Origin: JBOGZI01 sp050697275
GTDB taxonomy: Bacteria > Actinomycetota > Thermoleophilia > Solirubrobacterales > 70-9
Length of the DNA: 11,652 nt
Direction of reading: 5' to 3'
NCBI GenBank assembly: GCA_050697275.1
Contig: JBOGZI010000296.1
Location: forward strand, 1-11,652
A program made the position numbers and the translations under genes. Below are positions 6,556 to 11,652 of this stretch, piece by piece (position 1 is the stretch's first letter; each line of letters starts with the position of its first letter). The notes below the pieces were generated by a model. It was given only the letters and a program-made list of their open reading frames with translations, was not told the DNA's origin and ran no database searches.

Positions 6556-8957
6556 CAGCCGGAGCCGGAACCGTCCGACGGGGTCAGTGTCAGCCTCTCC
6601 CAGGGCCACTCGCCCGCCATCGGCTGCATCTCGCCCGCGAGCCAACGGGGCTGGAGGTCGTCGTAGTGGCGGCTCCAGGCGTGGCCGGACTGCCCGGTGA
6701 AGTCCTGCCACAGCGAGCGGTCCGGCTGGCTCGGGTCGGCGACCATGCGCCAGCTCGGTGCCCAGATCGCTTCGTAGGGGTCGTTCGGGTCGTAGGCGAT
6801 CTGGGCGATCGTCTCCTGCGCTCCACCCGGGTACAGCGTGCGGTTGAAGACCCAGTCCGCGATCGGGTTGGCCGCGCCGAGGGCGTGCGGGAAGCGCAGC
6901 TCGTGCACCTCGCCCCAGCGCCAGTGCTCGGGGTCGGGGCCGAAGCGCGTCTCGAGGTCGTCGAGCGCGCCCCGCAGCGCCTCGGTGGCGAGCCCGTCCC
7001 AGGGGCGGCCGATCAGCTCGTCGTCACCCTCCTCCCAGAGCGCGAGCAGATGGGCGTGCCAGCGCCACGGCGAGGTGACGTGGGTGCTGAAGCCGCTGTC
7101 GGAGCGGTCGAGGTAGCGCTCGGCCAGGTCGCGGTCGCCGATCGCGGCACGGGCGAACTCGCGCGCCAGGCGAAGCAGGAAGGCCTGGTAGATCGTCGCC
7201 GCCACCGAGTCGGGGTCCAGCCTGCGGTCCCAGCTCTTCAGCCGCTCGATCGCCCGCGTCTCGCGTTGGCCGCTGGGGCTGAGCCGTGCGAGCCGGTGCA
7301 CGACCTCGTCGCCGGGAATCGAGTAGAGGTCGGTCTGCATGCGACGGAAGCCGTCCAGGTCGTGCTCGTCGCTCGCCTCGATCAGCTGCTCGATCCGCTT
7401 CGCCCGGTAGCCGTCGAGCCAGTCGCTGGTGATGTGGTGGGGATAGGAGTCGTCCACCACCCGGTTGTTGGCGGTGACGATGTAGCCGCTCGGCGGATCG
7501 ACCAGCTCGGGCAGCTCCTCGTAGGGGACCGTTCCCTCCCACTCGAACTCCCCGGTCCAGCCCGGCTTCGGCAGGTCCGGGCAATCGCCGGCGCGCAGCG
7601 GGATCCGGCCGATCAGCTTGTAGCCGATCGAGCCGTGGCGGTCCGCCCAGACCAGGTTGGAGACGGGCATCGTCACCGAGGCGAGCAGCTCGACCAGCTC
7701 CGGCCCGCTGCCCGGCTCCATCACGCCGACGTGCCCGTGGCTGACCGAGGGATGGTCGAGCGCGGTCCAGCGCAGCGCCAGCGGCTGTCCTTCGTCTGCG
7801 CCCAGCGCCTCGTTCACGATCGGCCCGTGATGGGTGATGCGGACCTCCTGGCGCACGGACGAGTGGCCCCTCACCTGGATCTCCTCGTCGATCAGCTCGA
7901 GGGGCCGCCGCTCGCCGCGGAACTCGTAGGCCTCGCCCTCGATCCGCTCCACGAACAGGTCCTCGACGTCGCCCATCACGTTGGTGAAGGTCCAGGTGAC
8001 GTCGTTGTTCTGGCCGAGCGTCACCCCCGGGATCCCGGGGATCGAGGCGCCCCGGCAGAAGCGCCCGTCCAGCTCCAGCGCGACCTCGTGCCAGATGCCC
8101 GGCATGCCGCTCGGGAGGTGCGGATCGCCGGCGATCAGCGGGCCCCCGGTTGAGGTCAGCTCCGCACTGACTGCCCAGTTGTTGGAGCCGGACGCGGCGC
8201 CGGCCAGCCCGATCTGCTCGCGGACCCTGCCGATCTGCTCGGCCAGTCCGAGCCCGTCGCCGCTGAACGCCTCGCCCGGCCGCATCACGATCGGGTTGCC
8301 CCGGGGATAGCTGGGGTCGAGGCGCGCCGCCCTCTCCGGGCCGAGCTCGCGGACGAGGTCCGCGCGCAGCAGCTCGCGCTCCCAGTTGGTCGAGAGCCCG
8401 AAGGCGAGCAGCTTGTTGCCGGCGAGCATGTCGGCCGGCCGGTAGGGCTCGAACTCGAGCCGCAGCAGCTGGAACTCGGCGGGCAGCGCGCCGCCGACGC
8501 TGGCGGCCTCGTTGATCCCCGCGCAGTAGGCGTCGAGCAGGGAGCGCAACTCGGCGGGGAGCTCCGCCTCCTCGCGGAGTGCCGTGCGGCGCAGGCCGAG
8601 GGTGCGCATCAGCTTGTCCACCGCCAGGCCGTCTGCGCCGGCGACCTCCGCCACGCGCCCGGAGGCGATCCGGCGCTGCAGGTCGCACTGCCAGAGCCTG
8701 TCCTGGCCGTGGCAGAACCCCTGCCCGAACCAGAGATCGTGGGCGGTTCGGGCGCTGATCCGCGGCATGCCCCAGCGATCGCGGGCGATCTCGACCGCGC
8801 CCTCGAGCCCGGCGACGCTGATCTCCCCCTTCGTCTGCGGCAGGGGCCGCCTGAAGAGCTGCCACCAGGCGCCGGCGGCGGTGGCGCCGAAGAGGGCGCC
8901 GACGACTCCCGTCCCCACGGCGCCGCCGCGGACCAGGCGGCCGAGGTCTATCGCCAT
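6555..8957 (-). CDS. Penicillin-acylase-family Ntn hydrolase, membrane-anchored
   Basis: 800-aa precursor of the penicillin acylase / AHL acylase family, which cleaves amide bonds of acylated small molecules and self-processes at an internal serine. A hydrophobic segment at about residues 11-32 suggests a signal anchor or uncleaved export signal. The alpha part includes GQGFCHGQDRLWQCDLQRRIASGR. The processing site is SG|SNNWAVS, with Ser258 as the expected new N-terminus, followed by GGPLIAGDPHL and the WTFTNVMGDVEDLF segment. Asn498 in TANNR lies 240 residues after Ser258, the offset of oxyanion Asn B241 in E. coli penicillin G acylase. I chose ATG 8957 because GAAGGA lies about nine nt upstream and the protein then starts just before the hydrophobic segment. 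A GTG at 9014, overlapping the MBL stop as GTGA, would add 19 residues but has its GGAGG too close. It sits in a unit with MBL and PPOX genes. The substrate (penicillin, acyl-homoserine lactone, lipopeptide or other) is not predictable. Confidence 0.95.
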   Translation of the reverse strand: MAIDLGRLVRGGAVGTGVVGALFGATAAGAWWQLFRRPLPQTKGEISVAGLEGAVEIARDRWGMPRISARTAHDLWFGQGFCHGQDRLWQCDLQRRIASGRVAEVAGADGLAVDKLMRTLGLRRTALREEAELPAELRSLLDAYCAGINEAASVGGALPAEFQLLRLEFEPYRPADMLAGNKLLAFGLSTNWERELLRADLVRELGPERAARLDPSYPRGNPIVMRPGEAFSGDGLGLAEQIGRVREQIGLAGAASGSNNWAVSAELTSTGGPLIAGDPHLPSGMPGIWHEVALELDGRFCRGASIPGIPGVTLGQNNDVTWTFTNVMGDVEDLFVERIEGEAYEFRGERRPLELIDEEIQVRGHSSVRQEVRITHHGPIVNEALGADEGQPLALRWTALDHPSVSHGHVGVMEPGSGPELVELLASVTMPVSNLVWADRHGSIGYKLIGRIPLRAGDCPDLPKPGWTGEFEWEGTVPYEELPELVDPPSGYIVTANNRVVDDSYPHHITSDWLDGYRAKRIEQLIEASDEHDLDGFRRMQTDLYSIPGDEVVHRLARLSPSGQRETRAIERLKSWDRRLDPDSVAATIYQAFLLRLAREFARAAIGDRDLAERYLDRSDSGFSTHVTSPWRWHAHLLALWEEGDDELIGRPWDGLATEALRGALDDLETRFGPDPEHWRWGEVHELRFPHALGAANPIADWVFNRTLYPGGAQETIAQIAYDPNDPYEAIWAPSWRMVADPSQPDRSLWQDFTGQSGHAWSRHYDDLQPRWLAGEMQPMAGEWPWERLTLTPSDGSGSG

Positions 8958-9010
8958 CCGGCGGAGTCCTTCACGACGGGCCCTTAATAGCAGGGCGGGT
9001 GGGCCGGCGG

Positions 9011-9751
9011 TCACTCCTCCAGATCGGACGGCAGGCGCCCTTCGTCGGCGAGCAGCTCGAGGTGCGCCTGCATCGCGACCGCCGCCGCGCCGCGCAGCTG
9101 CTCGGGAACGTCGTCCCAGACCTCGTCCAGCAGGCGGCGCCGCGAGCGCTCGCCGCCCGCCAGGGCGGCCTCGAGCCGGCGCTGGCGGTCCTCCCGGTGC
9201 TCGATGTATTCGGTCAGCTTCTCGGCGGGGCGATCGATGCCAGGCCCGTGACCCGGGTAGATCAGCTCGAGATCGAGCGACGCCAGGCGGCGCAGCGAGG
9301 CGAGGTAGTCGGCCAGCGAGCCGCCCAGCTCCCGGGTGGGAACGATGCTCGAGCCCTCGCCGAGGACCAGGTCGCCGCTGAAGCAGACCGCAAGTCCGTC
9401 CGCGGCGGGAGCCCCTTCCTCCAGCACGAAGCAGAGGTGGTCGGGGGCGTGGCCCGGGGTGGCGAGCGCGCTCAGCCCCGCGACGCTCTCGCCGTCATGC
9501 GGCCGCTCGGGCCGTTTGCCGAGCAGCTCCAGCGCGCCGCTGTGGTCGCTGTGGTCGTGGGTGAGCAGCACCGCCCCGATCCCGCCCCGCTCCCTCGCCG
9601 CCTCCCGGATCGCCTCGACGTGGCCCGCGTCCGCGGGGCCCGGGTCGATCACCACGGTGGGGTCGCGATCGACCAGGTAGGTGTTGGTCCCCTCCAGGGT
9701 CATCGGCCCGGGGTTGGGCCCCACCAGGCGCTCGATGTCGGGCTCGGCCAC
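9011..9751 (-). CDS. MBL-fold metallo-hydrolase (LACTB2/glyoxalase II-like)
   Basis: 246-aa metallo-beta-lactamase-fold hydrolase. The zinc motif THDHSDH gives His65, His67, Asp69 and His70; further ligands are His101 (ATPGHAPDH), Asp127 (FSGDLV) and His168 (YPGHGP). The N-terminal NPGPMTLEGTNTYLV and the helical C-terminal extension (EHREDRQRRLEAAL...) are typical of the LACTB2-like branch, whose members hydrolyse thioesters, lactones or nucleic acids; the substrate here is unknown. The start is uncertain: GTG at 9751 places the N-terminus where relatives begin, but the Shine-Dalgarno (TTGAGA) is weak. The frame stays open further upstream across the divergent YbaK gene, with no better start in between. 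It ends 53 nt before the acylase ATG, or overlaps the alternative acylase GTG by four bases. It is probably the first gene of the MBL-acylase-PPOX unit. Confidence 0.92.
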   Translation of the reverse strand: MAEPDIERLVGPNPGPMTLEGTNTYLVDRDPTVVIDPGPADAGHVEAIREAARERGGIGAVLLTHDHSDHSGALELLGKRPERPHDGESVAGLSALATPGHAPDHLCFVLEEGAPAADGLAVCFSGDLVLGEGSSIVPTRELGGSLADYLASLRRLASLDLELIYPGHGPGIDRPAEKLTEYIEHREDRQRRLEAALAGGERSRRRLLDEVWDDVPEQLRGAAAVAMQAHLELLADEGRLPSDLEE

Positions 9752-9814
9752 CGTCTCAAGCTTGACGGTCCGTGGCCTAGAGTGGATCCGGTAGCGTCGA
9801 GGACAGGAGGAGCG
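9752..9814. promoter_or_regulatory. Divergent promoter region (MBL unit / YbaK gene)
   Basis: This 63-bp gap must carry start signals for both directions. On the plus strand TAGAGT (9778-9783) matches the actinobacterial -10 pattern TANNNT. TTGACG (9762-9767) looks like a -35 but is only 10 nt away, so the two do not pair. TAGCGT (9792-9797) is another -10-like site. AGGAGG (9805-9810) is the ribosome binding site of the plus-strand gene. I cannot assign a start with confidence. Confidence 0.35.
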
Positions 9815-10291
9815 ATGTCCGAGAAGAGCGTCGAGGCCGTCAAGGAGTATCTGGAGAAGCAGGGGGTGGACCACGAGGTGGTCGAGCACGAGGAGCAGTT
9901 CACCGCCGCGGGGGAGGCGCAGGCCGCGGGGGTGGAGCCAGGGGACGCGGCCAAGGACCTGATCCTGCGGGACGGCGAGACCTACATGCTGGCGGTGATC
10001 CCCGCCTCCCAGCGGCTCGACCTGGGCAAGGCCCGCGACCTGTTCGATGCGAGCGGCTCGCTGCGGCTCGCCACCGAGGACGAGATCGGGAAGGACTTCG
10101 ACCGCTTCGAGGTCGGCGCGATTCCACCCTTCGGCGGCATGCACGGGATCCCCCAGGCGGTCGACGTGAAGCTTCTCGAGCACGACCGGGTTCTCTGCAG
10201 CGCCGGGGACCACGCCCACGGCGTGCTGGTCGACCCCAAGGAGATGGTGCGTATCGCCGAGGCCCGGACAGGCGATCTGTCAGAAGACTGA
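9815..10291 (+). CDS. Free-standing YbaK/ProX-type aminoacyl-tRNA deacylase
   Basis: 158-aa protein of the YbaK / aminoacyl-tRNA synthetase-associated domain family, which removes wrong amino acids from tRNA in trans (for example Cys-tRNAPro or Ala-tRNAPro). ATG 9815 follows a full AGGAGG with a short 4-nt gap. Family landmarks: an N-terminal helix with HEVVEHEEQFTA, the conserved lysine in AAKDLIL (Lys47, matching the key lysine of YbaK), MLAVIPASQRLDLGKAR, LATEDEI, and the glycine/proline loop VGAIPPFGGMHGIP (residues about 106-119), followed by DHAHGVLVDPKEM. It is the only plus-strand gene, divergent from the MBL unit and convergent with the eRF1-like gene, with only 12 bp between the stop codons. 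Which mischarged tRNA it edits cannot be told; the GGMHGIP loop differs from the E. coli YbaK form, so ProXp-ala or an uncharacterised subfamily is possible. Confidence 0.93.
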   Translation: MSEKSVEAVKEYLEKQGVDHEVVEHEEQFTAAGEAQAAGVEPGDAAKDLILRDGETYMLAVIPASQRLDLGKARDLFDASGSLRLATEDEIGKDFDRFEVGAIPPFGGMHGIPQAVDVKLLEHDRVLCSAGDHAHGVLVDPKEMVRIAEARTGDLSED

Positions 10292-10303
10292 GGCTGGGGG
10301 AGA

Positions 10304-11458
10304 TCAGTAGCGGAGCAGCGCCGCGACGCCGCCCTGCTCGGCGAGCTGTTCGGCGCTCACGCCCTCGACCGGCGTGATCGCGGCGCTGGTGGAGAGCGCC
10401 AGCTCGACGATCCGCTCGATCAGGGGAAGGCCGTCGGCGGACCCCTGGTCCTCCCAGCCGGGCCAGGCGTCCGTGTAGTCGCGGCCGGCGTCGTAGACGA
10501 GGTGCTCCACCCGCCCCTCCTGGAGCGCCTGGAATGTCTCCTGTACGCCGAGCGCGCTGCGCCCCTCCGCGTAAGCCGCCTCCTTGACGCGCTCGATCAG
10601 GGAGAGCTCGCGGTCCCGGTTGAGCTCCGGGACCAGTCCCTCGAGGCGCCGCTCGATCTCGCCGGTGGGGATGTTGATCAGGTCGGTGTGGTCTATATGC
10701 CGGCACTCCTCCCGGTAGCCCTCCGAGAACCGGCGCACGTAGCGCTCGTCGCCGAACAGGAGCGTCTGGCGCCAGCCGCGTTTCCTGCGCCCCTCTCGGG
10801 CGAGCCCGCCGGCCTGCTCGGCGAAGCGCTCCCGGTTCGCCTCCATCCGCTGGTCGTGCTGGTCGCGGCCCGCCGCCGAGACCGCCTCACCGCGAGCCGG
10901 GTCACGGGGCTTCTGCGCCTTCCGCTCGCGCCACTCCTCGCCGAAGTACTCGAGCTCCCAGTCGTGCAGCTGCTCGACCTTGCCGAGTCGCCAGTCGAAG
11001 AGACGAACGCGTTCGGAGGAGACCGCGGCGATGCCCAGGGGCGCGCCGTCGTCCAGCACCTCGAGCAGTCCGTGGACTGCCGCGGTGGGGCCGTGGAGCA
11101 CCTCGGTACGCGGAGCCTGGACCTGAACCCCGTACCAGCGCTCCTCTCCCTCCTTGCGCGCGACCTCGACGAAGCCGAGCAGGCCTCGCGGCTCGTCTGG
11201 GTCCGGCTCTCCCTCGAACTCCTCGCGAAGCCGCTCGGTCGTGGCCGTCAGGGCGAGCCGAGCGTCATGGTCTTCGATCTCCCCGGCGCGGTCCGCCAGG
11301 TCGGCGAGCTCGTTCCTCAGCTCGGTCCTCCAGGCGGCGCTGCGGTCCGCGGGATCGATCCGGGCATACAGCGAGATGACCCCGTGCTGCGGGCGCCAGG
11401 CCAGCAGTTCGGCCGGCGTCTCCTCAGTCGGCGCGCTGAGCGTCTCGGGGTGGAGCAC
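10304..11458 (-). CDS. eRF1-like bacterial release/ribosome-rescue factor (baeRF/VLRF1 type)
   Basis: 384-aa protein resembling the bacterial archaeo-eukaryotic release-factor homologues (baeRF families), related to eRF1, Pelota and Vms1/ANKZF1. They are thought to act on stalled or terminating ribosomes. The N-terminal domain begins with VISLYARIDPADR and has LLGFVEVARKEGEERWYG. The middle domain has GIAAVSSERVRLFDWRLGKV. Where eRF1 proteins carry the GGQ loop this one reads AAGRDQHDQRMEANRERF (GRDQ at 197-200), keeping the glutamine but not GG. The C-terminal domain has GVQETFQALQEGRVEHLVYD, ALSTSAAITPVEG and the typical end GGVAALLRY. The GTG start at 11458 has GAGGAG five nt upstream. The gene runs convergent to the tRNA-deacylase gene. 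The family call rests on recognised pattern and domain order; alignment of the GRDQ loop is by eye. It is a factor of unknown precise substrate. Confidence 0.82.
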   Translation of the reverse strand: MLHPETLSAPTEETPAELLAWRPQHGVISLYARIDPADRSAAWRTELRNELADLADRAGEIEDHDARLALTATTERLREEFEGEPDPDEPRGLLGFVEVARKEGEERWYGVQVQAPRTEVLHGPTAAVHGLLEVLDDGAPLGIAAVSSERVRLFDWRLGKVEQLHDWELEYFGEEWRERKAQKPRDPARGEAVSAAGRDQHDQRMEANRERFAEQAGGLAREGRRKRGWRQTLLFGDERYVRRFSEGYREECRHIDHTDLINIPTGEIERRLEGLVPELNRDRELSLIERVKEAAYAEGRSALGVQETFQALQEGRVEHLVYDAGRDYTDAWPGWEDQGSADGLPLIERIVELALSTSAAITPVEGVSAEQLAEQGGVAALLRY

Positions 11459-11472
11459 GGTGTCTCCTCAGC

Positions 11473-11487
11473 CTATGACGACGGCAT
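11473..11487 (-). CDS. Possible four-codon leader ORF upstream of the eRF1-like gene
   Basis: ATG CCG TCG TCA TAG (MPSS, stop) lies 14 nt before the GTG start of the eRF1-like gene and has AGGAG (11502-11498) ten nt upstream, a plausible Shine-Dalgarno. It may be a chance ORF: the TAGGCT at its end also matches a TANNNT -10 element, in which case this stretch would be promoter rather than message. Confidence 0.2.
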   Translation of the reverse strand: MPSS

Positions 11488-11543
11488 GGCTCACACGCTC
11501 CTGCTCACCGTTCTTCGGCCCCCGGAAACCCGCCGCGGGGTGC

Positions 11544-11652
11544 CTAGGCGGCTCGCGCGGGCGTCGCGCCGGCGTCGAGCTCGAGCTCGCGGGCGATCGC
11601 CTCGCGAGCCTCGGCGGGCTCGATCACCACCAGCTCGCCGGCGCCCTTGAGG
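11544..11652 (-). CDS. C-terminal fragment, possibly a WYL-domain transcriptional regulator
   Basis: Only the last 35 codons are in the window, ending in TAG at 11544. The segment GAGELVVIEPAEAREAIARE resembles the end of WYL-domain regulators, where a short strand pattern followed by a V-x-EP-x-E-xx-R helix is common. The remaining residues are an Ala-rich tail. The identification is weak because the diagnostic part is outside the window. The gap to the next gene (11459-11543) holds the mini-ORF and short GC-rich repeats, but no clear terminator. Confidence 0.45.
   Translation of the reverse strand, partial: LKGAGELVVIEPAEAREAIARELELDAGATPARAA

Noticed and set aside
6556..6711. Earlier start of the PPOX gene inside the acylase gene
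   Set aside because: The extra 52 residues are Arg/Pro/Ala-rich out-of-frame acylase sequence; ATG 6555 with the TGATG overlap gives the usual family length.
6666..8153. A 495-codon plus-strand open frame opposite the acylase gene
   Set aside because: The minus strand carries conserved acylase residues over the same bases; the plus-strand product has the typical composition of a shadow frame.
9762..9783. A standard -35/-10 promoter made of TTGACG and TAGAGT
   Set aside because: The two hexamers are only 10 bp apart, too close for a normal sigma-70-type promoter.
8999..9814. N-terminal extension of the YbaK-type gene by 272 codons
   Set aside because: The frame is open but overlaps the MBL gene in antisense; the true start is ATG 9815 with AGGAGG, and the protein then matches the family length.
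9752..10219. N-terminal extension of the MBL gene across the divergent gene
   Set aside because: It would run antisense through most of the YbaK gene and adds no recognisable sequence before the NPGPMTLEGTNTY segment.
10292..10303. Bidirectional terminator between the convergent genes
   Set aside because: The 12-bp gap has no inverted repeat and no T-rich stretch.

Overview
The window is very GC-rich (about 70% by eye), with strong G/C preference at third codon positions. The gene families suggest a high-GC actinobacterium, most likely of the Thermoleophilia (Solirubrobacter/Gaiella side): an actinobacterial-style long Lhr helicase, an F420-type PPOX enzyme, an eRF1-like bacterial release-factor homologue, and an actinobacterial-style c-di-AMP riboswitch in front of a secreted protein. 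The taxonomic call is inference; no rRNA or other marker gene is present. Nine protein genes are supported, two of them cut by the window edges. All but one lie on the minus strand.

Layout, in the direction of minus-strand transcription (right to left). At 11544-11652 is the last 35 codons of a gene, possibly a WYL-domain regulator. Next is an eRF1-like release/rescue factor of the baeRF type (10304-11458), preceded by a four-codon mini-ORF. Tail-to-tail with it is the only plus-strand gene, a free-standing YbaK-type aminoacyl-tRNA deacylase (9815-10291). Divergent from that gene, across 63 bp, starts a compact three-gene unit: an MBL-fold hydrolase (9011-9751), a membrane-anchored penicillin-acylase-family Ntn hydrolase (6555-8957) and a PPOX/F420-type flavin-fold oxidoreductase (6085-6555), the last two joined by a TGATG stop/start overlap.

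After a 267-bp intergenic stretch with a hairpin, a small palindrome and a c-di-AMP (ydaO/yuaA) riboswitch comes a secreted CAP/SCP-domain protein (5243-5818). It is followed at short distances (51 and 47 nt) by dTDP-4-dehydrorhamnose reductase (4064-5191), which carries an unusual repetitive acidic tail, and by lhr (4016 to the left edge, C-terminus missing). No convincing terminator separates these three, so the riboswitch could in principle influence rhamnose synthesis and helicase expression as well as the CAP protein.

The most unusual structures are: (1) a 74-bp nested palindrome, with 16-bp arms and one mismatch, inside an in-frame linker of the Lhr helicase core, flanked by 8-bp repeats 66 bp (22 codons) apart, which looks like a small palindromic element accommodated in a coding gene; (2) the c-di-AMP riboswitch leader; (3) the 18-bp tandem repeat that encodes the acidic tail of RmlD; (4) a GRDQ loop where the eRF1-like protein would be expected to have GGQ. 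I found no CRISPR array, transposase, integrase, phage gene, tRNA or rRNA.
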